This document shows, piece by piece, positions 1-5,303 of a stretch of 12,934 nucleotides of DNA. Source of the DNA: an uncultured Rhodobacterales bacterium (GTDB lineage: Bacteria > Pseudomonadota > Alphaproteobacteria > Rhodobacterales > Rhodobacteraceae); the NCBI GenBank assembly GCA_937901055.1, contig CALCGO010000053.1, positions 1 to 12,934 on the forward strand, read 5' to 3'. Position numbers and translations under genes: made by a program. Position 1 is the first letter of the stretch. Each line of letters begins with the position of its first letter. The notes under the pieces were generated by a model that saw only the letters and a list, made by a program, of their open reading frames with translations, was not told the DNA's origin and searched no databases.

Positions 1-71
1 GAGATTAAACCGCCTTCTTATAGGCCCAATTTACAGCAAATTCTGGACTTGACCCAATAAATCGTGCTTAA

Positions 72-638
72 CTACTCATTGACCCACACAACTCTGGAGT
101 CATAGCGTGGGCTGATAGCGATTGTTCTGCGCAGTGTTGTAATGGTCATACCGACATAACGTGTCATCGGCACGTATGGTACGAAGGACTCGACCAGCAG
201 TACTGTCTCGCTACTGTACATTTCTGGAAGGTCAGATACCTGAATATCGTCATCCTCCAACACGATCGTGGCGCTTCCCGCAATTCCAGACCATTGAACC
301 GTGTAGGTGCCTGGATCGTTCACAATATCTGGGTCGACTGTGTACAATATGCTACTGATCCTCAATCCGCCGCCACTCGTTTTAGGCAAGAGAGATGATT
401 GCAAAAGTTGAAGCAGGTCTATGTAGTTTTCAGTTACTTCGCTATTTCGGGATATAATATCCGCCACGATCGTGTTCGCCGATATTAGTGCGCCGCGTGA
501 CTTGAATGCGTCGAAGAATACAACGATGCCAAACAACCAAAACATTAGGAGCGGAAACCAGAGGACGAACTCGATCGTGGCTGTTCCACCATCATCTTTG
601 AAGAACTCGTTTAACTTTATCTGGAAATCAGAAAACAT
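72..638 (-). CDS. TadE-like minor pilin (second of two)
   Basis: A 188-residue TadE/TadG-like pseudopilin, predicted to be an inner-membrane-anchored component of the Flp/Tad pilus machine. Near the N-terminus is a prepilin-type processing signature: G18 followed by T-A-T-I and then E23, so the glutamate is at +5 of the presumed cleavage point. A hydrophobic stretch at about residues 24-43 follows at once. The rest is a soluble, probably periplasmic domain ending in a hydrophilic tail. The start is 4 bases after the stop of the preceding tadE-like gene, and a GGGAG stretch about 11 bases upstream could bind the ribosome. The gene is the last of three co-directional genes in this window. The TadE-family call rests on the N-terminal motif and the tadG context, because the C-terminal part is poorly conserved in this family. 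No terminator is visible in the 71 bases downstream, so the transcript may continue past the window edge. Confidence 0.82.
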   Translation of the reverse strand: MFSDFQIKLNEFFKDDGGTATIEFVLWFPLLMFWLFGIVVFFDAFKSRGALISANTIVADIISRNSEVTENYIDLLQLLQSSLLPKTSGGGLRISSILYTVDPDIVNDPGTYTVQWSGIAGSATIVLEDDDIQVSDLPEMYSSETVLLVESFVPYVPMTRYVGMTITTLRRTIAISPRYDSRVVWVNE

Positions 639-642
639 CTAC

Positions 643-1179
643 TCACGGCTCCCGCTTGAAGGCAGAGGAGGCCACCATGATGTAGCCGCCTGATGCGTCT
701 TTCGTCAGCGCAGCACCAATACCCATTCCGGGAAGCATGATGTCAACAATTACGCAGGCGCGCACAAACATTATGTCTTCCAATGTCCCTGTCGAGAAGT
801 TTTCTACCGGCTCAATTTCCCCGGTCCGGTCGACACAAGTGCTAGCAGTTTGTGGAATTCCCGCCGTAAGAGTAAGCGGAACAAGTTCTATGTGCACGGA
901 TGTCAGACAATTACGCAAAACGAGCGACCGCTCGCAAACCAGTTGCTTGAGTTTTGCATGGGTTGGGTTTTCGATGTTATCGAGACGCAGATCCCGAATG
1001 GTCAAATTTAACCCTCGCGCGAGCATCATTTGCCGGGTTGTCAGCCAGCCGAGCTCGAATGTCGAAAAAACGAGCCATAAGACCATTGGAAATATCATCA
1101 CGAATTCGACCGTGGCAGCCCCAGAGTTTGCGTCTCTAAACTCTAGTACCTTCGAGAATATTGTTTTTGTAAAAGTCAT
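643..1179 (-). CDS. TadE-like minor pilin (first of two)
   Basis: A 178-residue TadE-family pseudopilin. The processing motif is G20 followed by A-A-T-V and E25, directly before a hydrophobic helix at about residues 26-46. This is the classic layout of Tad pseudopilins cleaved by the TadV-type prepilin peptidase (family knowledge). The C-terminal domain has four cysteines (C82, C91, C115, C141), which could form disulfides in the periplasm; that is inference. The start codon overlaps the stop of the upstream TadG-like gene as TGATG, sharing one base, a typical arrangement for translational coupling. The next gene starts 4 bases after this one ends. Together the two TadE-like proteins and TadG probably form a minor-pilin or anchoring subcomplex. 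No other tad genes (tadA, tadB, tadC, cpaB, rcpA) are in the window. Confidence 0.85.
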   Translation of the reverse strand: MTFTKTIFSKVLEFRDANSGAATVEFVMIFPMVLWLVFSTFELGWLTTRQMMLARGLNLTIRDLRLDNIENPTHAKLKQLVCERSLVLRNCLTSVHIELVPLTLTAGIPQTASTCVDRTGEIEPVENFSTGTLEDIMFVRACVIVDIMLPGMGIGAALTKDASGGYIMVASSAFKREP

Positions 1180-2582
1180 CAGTTCGACAGTTTCAGTTTG
1201 TTAATGGATTTGGCGATCTGAACAAATGCGGTTGTTAAATCGGCGTCTTCTACGTGATAAAACCTCGACGCAGAGGAGGCACAATCACGCATTTTTACAT
1301 ATGGATTAGAGCCGGTGCTAACGTCGAATCCAATCGTGTACACGATAATGCGTTGTTTTAACGGTGATTCAGCGGACACCGGTGCTTTTGCCGAAGCGCA
1401 AATAGCATCCAACCTATTATCGCCGGCAGTCGCGTTCGTTACCGTCTGCGTGCTGCACCCATACCCACAGTTTCGCCCGTTCCAATAATCCGCATTGCTT
1501 TGGTTTCGCCAACTGCTTTCACCTTCGTGATTGTACGTCGTTGGTCTAATTCTCTTGTGCTGAGTGTTTGCGCCATCTGTCATCAAAATGATGAATTTTA
1601 GCCCCTCATCATCCCAATCTAGGGGCCTTCCCGCAAAGATGGGATCAACCACACCGGCAGCAATAAATGAATTCACTATCGGCTGTGCAGCCGGATCGAG
1701 CAATGCTGCGCCCCACTTCATGCCTGCGTAGGTTGCAGTGTATCCACCGGCATTCATACTATTAATGGCGGTGTGAAGCGCTGCGGGGTTATTCGAAAAC
1801 GGAATTACCGTGGACGGAGGGCATTCGTGTGTGCCTCCCTGTCCTCTGTAATAATGTTGTTCCTGTTGAAACCGGGTCGCTTGCGATAATGCTGTCGTTC
1901 TATAATCGTCGTAGTCGAACTCGAAGCACCAGGAATAATTGTGCCATTCGGCCAGATTAAACTGCCCAGCTAGTAGCGAACCGGCATTAACTTGTGCAGT
2001 AAACGGAACTAGCGAAACGGTCGTGTGGCTCACCGTGTTTTCATTTAATACCAAATCGACAAAGGTGTTTGCAGCATTTCTTAGGTTTTGAATTTTGTCT
2101 CCAGCCATTGAGCCGGAGTTATCGAGAATCAGGGATATCTCGACTTCGTTGATCGAACTAATAGCCGTTGAATGTGCCACAACTGGCAGCGTAGTGATAC
2201 CGATCAGTTTCAGAAAAAACGTATTGATGTCATAGTTACCATCAGCGGTAACCTGCCGCGAGAGTTCAGAAATATTTGACGTAACAACCAGATTTGGATT
2301 TCGGCCCCTTAAAATTTCACTTGAATCGACGTATGAGATAACGCGCTGTTCCAGGTCAACTTCAACGTTGGCAAAAGCCTCGTAATCGGCAACGTCGTAA
2401 GAAGCCGCCGCAAGAACTCCACGATCTAATGCGTCCTGTAACGCTGCGCGTTCTGCTTCGTGGCGCATGAAATCAACGCCCATTCCACCGCCCACGACCA
2501 TTGTCAGAAACATGACGACTACGAATGGTGTGATAGCTCCGTCTTCGTTATTTAGAAATCGTACTAGCCTAGAAATGCTCAT
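1179..2582 (-). CDS. TadG-like pilus protein with von Willebrand A domain
   Basis: A 467-residue TadG-type protein. The N-terminal part carries an E-D-G-A-I-T-P segment (13-19) followed by a membrane helix at about residues 20-37, which matches the TadG N-terminal anchor. A helical linker follows. The VWA domain starts at about residue 147 and has a recognisable metal-ion-dependent adhesion site: D154-x-S156-x-S158, a threonine in the G-Y-T-A-T segment (T282 or T284), and D336 in M-T-D-G. A cysteine-containing insertion lies at about 345-395. The domain is likely outside the inner membrane, where it could bind a partner of the Tad pilus. The start is well supported by a GGAGGAG ribosome-binding site 3 to 9 bases upstream. 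It is the first gene of the trio and overlaps the next by one base. The VWA identification is firm; the role in Tad piliation is by family and context. Confidence 0.88.
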   Translation of the reverse strand: MSISRLVRFLNNEDGAITPFVVVMFLTMVVGGGMGVDFMRHEAERAALQDALDRGVLAAASYDVADYEAFANVEVDLEQRVISYVDSSEILRGRNPNLVVTSNISELSRQVTADGNYDINTFFLKLIGITTLPVVAHSTAISSINEVEISLILDNSGSMAGDKIQNLRNAANTFVDLVLNENTVSHTTVSLVPFTAQVNAGSLLAGQFNLAEWHNYSWCFEFDYDDYRTTALSQATRFQQEQHYYRGQGGTHECPPSTVIPFSNNPAALHTAINSMNAGGYTATYAGMKWGAALLDPAAQPIVNSFIAAGVVDPIFAGRPLDWDDEGLKFIILMTDGANTQHKRIRPTTYNHEGESSWRNQSNADYWNGRNCGYGCSTQTVTNATAGDNRLDAICASAKAPVSAESPLKQRIIVYTIGFDVSTGSNPYVKMRDCASSASRFYHVEDADLTTAFVQIAKSINKLKLSN

Positions 2583-3092
2583 GACTCCTCCAAAACGGCG
2601 GCTCGAGTTATTTTTTGACTTAAAAATGGGGTAAACAACCGTACCAAATACAGACCAATAAACAGACGCATAAAATGCGTCCTACCAAAATAAAGTCCCA
2701 CCACGGATATGAATGTCCAAATGACAGTCGCTCATAATGATAGCCGAGCGGCCCCCAGAAGGTACGCGATTCTAATACAACGTATTTTGTGAAAAGTAAA
2801 GTTTAAGTTTGTGGTCGTTCACAATAGGGTTAATATTGGCTCCGCGCCGTTAGGTTTTGCATTGCTGGAGCTTCGATGTTGAAGGAAACATGGTTAGGAA
2901 GTTGCGTACGAAACCGATTCGGCAAACCACTGGGCCAGATTATCGTGTTGGATGCTGCTGCTGGATATCGGTGGGCCGAATGGCAATTGTTGAATGCACT
3001 AGATTCGATGTTCGTCAATTACCCACCATACCTACGCGTCAGTTCACGAGCCTCATTTTCCACCTACGTCGTATTTAACTTATTATAAACGT
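2583..3092. other. 510-base region without a convincing gene
   Basis: This gap separates the tad trio from the HlyD remnant. Short ORFs of 60 to 75 codons exist on both strands around 2830-3088, but they overlap each other, lack good ribosome-binding sites and resemble no family I know. The half nearest tadG is A/T-rich and must hold its promoter, though no clear -35/-10 pair stands out. It contains a perfect dyad at 2665-2681 and a smaller one at 2774-2786 (AATAC-N3-GTATT). A 10-bp palindrome, TAAACGTTTA, at 3086-3095 overlaps the HlyD stop codon. Given the neighbouring gene remnant, part of this stretch may be decayed coding sequence. Confidence 0.5.
2665..2681. repeat. Perfect 7-bp inverted repeat upstream of tadG
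   Basis: GACGCAT and ATGCGTC flank a three-base AAA spacer. It lies about 83 bases upstream of the tadG start codon. It could be a regulator-binding dyad for the tad transcript or a short hairpin. On neither strand is it followed by a clean T-run, so an intrinsic terminator is less likely. Only the repeat itself is directly seen. Confidence 0.5.
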
Positions 3093-3548
3093 TTAATTTT
3101 CTCTAAACGCTCTGTAGAAATATCCCGAGAGAGGTTTGATGATATATTGCCATGGCGAGCGGTCACCGGTCTTGATGAAAACCTCTACCGGCATGCCCGG
3201 CAACAAAGTTTTCCCTTCGAGCTTGGCGATTTCTCGTTCATCGGGCACCAATTCAATCACAAAGAAGGAGGCACCCGTTGCCTCGTCGGTAACAATGTCA
3301 GCGGATATCTTGGTTACGGTCCCGTTTATCTCGGGTGTCGTGCGCATATCAAACGCTGAAAACCTTAGAGTTCCGGCTTGGCCTATTTCGACCTGATCAA
3401 TATCGGAGGCGTTGATCCTCGCTGTCGTTACGAGCGAGGCATCTTGTGGAACAATCGATAGCACAGTTTCTGCTTTCGCAACGACCGAGCGTAATGCGTG
3501 CACTTGCAGACCAAAGACAATACCTGACCTGGTGTGTGACGTCAGCAC
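3093..3548 (-). pseudogene. Remnant of HlyD-family type I secretion membrane-fusion protein (C-terminal part)
   Basis: The ORF gives 151 residues that align by eye with the C-terminal third of PrtE/HlyD-type periplasmic adaptors of type I secretion systems. Recognisable blocks are S-G-I-V-F-G-L-Q-V-H, E-T-V-L-S-I-V-P-Q-D, D-I-D-Q-V-E-I-G-Q, L-R-F-S-A-F-D-x-R-T-T-P-E, the L-L-P-G-M-P-V-E-V-F-I block and the terminal P-L-S-G-Y-F-Y-R-A-F-R-E. Complete family members are about 400-450 residues, with an N-terminal membrane helix and a long coiled coil, both missing here. The first possible start is a GTG at 3548, immediately preceded by an in-frame TAG, and HlyD similarity begins only about 8 codons later. 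The upstream sequence encodes no missing part in any frame. No ABC transporter or TolC partner is in the window. It is most likely a non-functional 5'-truncated remnant. The HlyD assignment is secure; loss of function is inference. Confidence 0.82.
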
Positions 3549-3581
3549 CTATGGAACAGAATTGCGTTATTGAATAAGGGA

Positions 3582-3632
3582 GGGTTTCTGTCTCATCGTA
3601 ACCTTCAAGGAGTGAAGATGAGACAGAAACCC
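3582..3632. repeat. Perfect 16-bp inverted repeat with 19-base spacer
   Basis: The left arm is GGGTTTCTGTCTCATC (3582-3597) and the right arm is its exact reverse complement (3617-3632). The spacer itself contains the small dyad ACCTT-C-AAGG. Both outward readings contain a purine-rich ribosome-binding-like stretch followed by ATG and codons for M-R-Q-K-P: AAGGAG before 3618 on the plus strand, and GAAGG before 3596 on the minus strand. Neither reading leads into a recognisable gene, and the permease start at 3661 is in another frame. The element sits between the truncated HlyD and the permease. It may be a trace of an excised mobile element, an inversion joint or a strong transcript hairpin. 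No T-run follows. Confidence 0.75.
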
Positions 3633-3660
3633 GTTATATGCTGTCATATGGTGCGCAGAG

Positions 3661-4563
3661 ATGATCGATTTTTTAACAATACTGTTGGGCCTGGCGCCAA
3701 GTTTTCTTCTGATCGTGTTGGGCGGTCTCTTAAGGGGGCGGTTGTCGACAAGCGCTTGGCTTGGCCTGGACAAGTTGAACTTCGAAGTTCTTTTTCCGAC
3801 ACTAATATTTGTTGCGGCTGCCAGCCGACCAATCTCGGCATCGGATTTGTTGACAGTTGGCCCTGCGGTCTGGGCAATAATGCTATTTGGATTGTTCCTT
3901 GGGTGGACTAGCCGCAGCTTTGGACCGAAATCGTTTCTGGACTTTGCTGGGGCTTGGCAAACGGCCTGGCGGTTCAATACCGCAATAGCTTTTGTTGCGA
4001 TTGGTGTGGCACAGCGGGCTGATGCGGCAGTGTTGGCGGTTGCGATCGGAATGGCCGTGCCCGTTGCGAATATTCTTGCAGTGTCGGCGTTGTCTCGAGG
4101 AGGGAACCTCGGCAAGCTGGCGACGCTGGTAAAGGTCTTGCGTAACCCGTTTCTAATCGCAAGTGTTGCTGGCATTCTTGTGGCGGTAAGTGGTCAGAAT
4201 GTTCCGGTTCTGGTGTTGAAACCTCTCGAAATGCTGGCGCAGGCGGCGATCCCGATTGCACTACTTTCAATTGGCGCGACGATGAAATGGGCGGCGTTGG
4301 CAAAATTGGATGCATTTAGCGGCATCCTGAACGCCACCAAACTAGTCGCGTTACCTGCGACCGTGTTGATCGTTGCAAAAATATTTGGATTTGAAGGCCC
4401 GCTTATCTCAACGCTTGTAGTTTTCGCGGCACTACCAACAGCGTCAGCGGCACATGTGCTGGCGTCGGCGTTCGGTGCAGACCGAGAGCGAGTCGCGACG
4501 ATAATCGCACAGTCAACACTGTTGAGCGGGGTCACACTACCGTTCTGGATATATTTGAGCTGA
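3661..4563 (+). CDS. AEC-family (auxin efflux carrier-type) permease
   Basis: A 300-residue integral membrane protein of the AEC/MdcF-type transporter family, which exports or exchanges small organic acids and similar compounds. The substrate cannot be read from sequence. It begins with a hydrophobic N-terminal helix (about 5-24) ending in the family-typical G-G-L-L-R-G. The L-D-K-L-N-F and F-P-T-L-I-F segments at about 36-50 are also characteristic. About ten hydrophobic segments are spread over the length, in two halves separated by a loop near residues 145-160. The second half contains R-N-P-F-L-I-A and a P-T-A-S-A-A segment resembling conserved AEC blocks. The length is normal, so the gene looks intact. 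The start is the first ATG in frame, but its upstream GCAGAG is a weak ribosome-binding site. It ends before a strong hairpin shared with the convergent downstream gene. Confidence 0.85.
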   Translation: MIDFLTILLGLAPSFLLIVLGGLLRGRLSTSAWLGLDKLNFEVLFPTLIFVAAASRPISASDLLTVGPAVWAIMLFGLFLGWTSRSFGPKSFLDFAGAWQTAWRFNTAIAFVAIGVAQRADAAVLAVAIGMAVPVANILAVSALSRGGNLGKLATLVKVLRNPFLIASVAGILVAVSGQNVPVLVLKPLEMLAQAAIPIALLSIGATMKWAALAKLDAFSGILNATKLVALPATVLIVAKIFGFEGPLISTLVVFAALPTASAAHVLASAFGADRERVATIIAQSTLLSGVTLPFWIYLS

Positions 4564-4604
4564 ACGTAGTTTCAACGCAAAACACCTGAACCCATGCATA
4601 AGAA

Positions 4605-4638
4605 TTTGCCGAGCCGCCAAGGGGCGGAACTCGGCAAA
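4605..4638. terminator. Bidirectional-type hairpin between convergent genes
   Basis: TTTGCCGAG plus CCGCC pairs with GGCGG plus CTCGGCAAA. This gives 14 base pairs with a four-base AAGG loop and one two-base AA bulge. It lies between the permease stop (4563) and the stop of the convergent 75-residue gene (4645). Position and stability fit an intrinsic terminator serving both genes. The A/T ends of the stem supply a short T-stretch on either strand, although neither side has a long T-run. Confidence 0.72.
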
Positions 4639-4644
4639 CTATTC

Positions 4645-4872
4645 CTATCGGGAGGCGGCTTGCTCTAATTGTAAGCTCGCTTCCCAGATTGCTCTGCGAA
4701 GAGTCGTTTCAACATCGCGAATTTCGTTGAAGGCACAATACTCGGCTAAATCGTTAAGTGCGCTGATTATCCATTCCGAACCGGCTGTTTGGCTCGAAGG
4801 ATAATATGGGATGTCCTGTTGCACAGTTTTAATTTGTGCTCTGTCAGATATATGTACGATACGTCCCGCCAT
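4645..4872 (-). CDS. Small conserved-looking protein of unknown function, 75 residues
   Basis: A 75-residue soluble protein that I do not assign to a family. It has a short basic/polar N-terminal part (M-A-G-R-I-V-H-I-S-D) and a middle segment with Y-Y-P-S-S. From about residue 30 to the end it is strongly helical and amphipathic (S-E-W-I-I-S-A-L-N-D-L-A-E-Y through W-E-A-S-L-Q-L-E-Q-A). There is no signal peptide and no membrane segment; the single cysteine is C46. The gene is credible because a near-perfect AAGGAGG ribosome-binding site (4879-4885) lies 6 bases before the ATG, and it ends at a terminator-like hairpin. The leader upstream can form two competing hairpins, one of which includes part of the ribosome-binding site, so translation could be regulated. 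It may share a transcript with the tiny signal-peptide ORF at 4988-5092 or be expressed alone. Confidence 0.72.
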   Translation of the reverse strand: MAGRIVHISDRAQIKTVQQDIPYYPSSQTAGSEWIISALNDLAEYCAFNEIRDVETTLRRAIWEASLQLEQAASR

Positions 4873-4873
4873 T

Positions 4874-4909
4874 GAAGGCCTCCTTCAAGTAAAAGGCTGC
4901 AAGGCCTTC
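4874..4909 (-). promoter_or_regulatory. Leader hairpin overlapping the ribosome-binding site
   Basis: GAAGGCC (4874-4880 on the plus strand) and GGCCTTC (4903-4909) form a 7-bp inverted repeat with a 22-base loop. On the transcript of the 75-residue gene this stem holds the last two bases of the AAGGAGG site and ends one base before the ATG. It could lower translation initiation. It shares bases 4907-4909 with the upstream hairpin at 4907-4936, so the two cannot form together. Regulation is inference; the repeats are directly visible. Confidence 0.45.
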
Positions 4910-4936
4910 GGTGCTTGTCTGTAACAAGTCACCGAA
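4907..4936 (-). promoter_or_regulatory. Stable 12-bp hairpin upstream of the 75-residue gene
   Basis: TTCGGTG plus CTTGT pairs with ACAAG plus CACCGAA, giving a 12-bp stem with a five-base CTGTA loop and a single bulged T. On the minus strand it lies between the tiny ORF (ending at 4988) and the 75-residue gene (starting at 4872). It may be a terminator or stabilising 3' end for the first, or a leader structure for the second. The sequence after it lacks an immediate T-run, though CCTTTT occurs about 11 bases on. Confidence 0.55.
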
Positions 4937-4965
4937 AACTGTTGCAGCATCTGATAGATTTGCGT

Positions 4966-4979
4966 TCGGCCGAAGCCGA
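4966..4979 (-). other. UUCG-tetraloop mini-hairpin just after the 34-residue ORF
   Basis: On the minus strand the sequence reads TCGGC-TTCG-GCCGA, a 5-bp stem closed by the very stable UUCG tetraloop. It begins 8 bases after the stop codon of the small ORF. It may protect the transcript end or contribute to termination. There is no T-run after it. Confidence 0.45.
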
Positions 4980-4987
4980 GCAAAACC

Positions 4988-5092
4988 TTAGTGTGGGTAG
5001 CAAGGAGCGGCAGCAACAATGCTGGCTGACGTGATCAGCATCAGGCTAGTGGCGACGATTACAGCGGAGAATTTTGTTTTCAAGTTAGTCAT
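4988..5092 (-). CDS. 34-residue signal-peptide-like mini-protein
   Basis: A short ORF of 35 codons including stop. It starts with M-T-N-L-K-T-K-F, a basic N-region with two lysines. A hydrophobic core follows (S-A-V-I-V-A-T-S-L-M-L-I) and then a small-residue stretch (T-S-A-S-I-V-A-A-A). It ends in the very short tail P-C-Y-P-H. This is the layout of a Sec signal peptide or single membrane anchor with almost no mature part. If cleavage falls after A-A-A, only P-C-Y-P-H would be released. A ribosome-binding site, AAGGAAA, lies 5 bases before the ATG and supports translation. It is transcribed divergently from the 540-residue TolB/TPR-like gene and in the same direction as the 75-residue gene, 115 bases downstream. 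No homolog is known to me. It could be a membrane mini-protein, a lipoprotein-like peptide or a secreted signal. Chance ORFs of this size are common, so the call rests on the residue pattern plus the ribosome-binding site. Confidence 0.55.
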   Translation of the reverse strand: MTNLKTKFSAVIVATSLMLITSASIVAAAPCYPH

Positions 5093-5303
5093 GACAGTTT
5101 CCTTATCAGTTGGTTAAGCATTTCAGTTTGCGAGTGATGAGCTGGCGGTACCCATTCGGATTGTTATGCATTCTGATTAGCCATTTTCTGATCGGGTAAA
5201 CTACGTAACATGGCGTACGTTACGGTAACGACGAGGGTGAGCCAGCGTAGCACGTGGCAACTTAACTTATTGTTTTGTTGGGGTTTCCAAGTATAAGGAT
5301 TCT
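5093..5303. promoter_or_regulatory. Divergent intergenic region with operator-like dyad
   Basis: These 211 bases lie between the divergent mini-protein gene and the 540-residue gene, so they should hold both promoters. A dyad CGTAAC-N9-GTTACG is at 5204-5224, and another GTAAC copy follows directly at 5225-5229, giving three related half-sites in 26 bases. This resembles a repressor or activator site cluster. On the plus strand TTGTTT (5270-5275) and TATAAG (5292-5297), with a 16-base spacer, form a plausible promoter for the 540-residue gene. The TATAAG also overlaps the AAGGA ribosome-binding stretch. Confidence 0.45.

Noticed and set aside
2857..3088. Overlapping short plus-strand frames and a minus-strand frame in the intergenic gap
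   Set aside because: They compete for the same bases, have no good ribosome-binding site, and show no recognisable motif or signal.
3570..3911. Plus-strand frame starting near the right arm of the inverted repeat (M-R-Q-K-P)
   Set aside because: Although an AAGGAG precedes the ATG at 3618, the frame runs inside the permease gene in another phase and its protein resembles nothing. Kept only as part of the inverted-repeat finding.
3567..4175. A 202-codon open frame antisense to the permease
   Set aside because: It overlaps a convincing AEC permease over most of its length. Its protein is rich in R, P, T and N without family motifs, and it ends inside the inverted repeat. It is a shadow frame.
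4965..4974. TTCGGCCGAA palindrome as a separate operator
   Set aside because: It is better explained as part of the UUCG-tetraloop hairpin at 4966-4979 on the minus strand.
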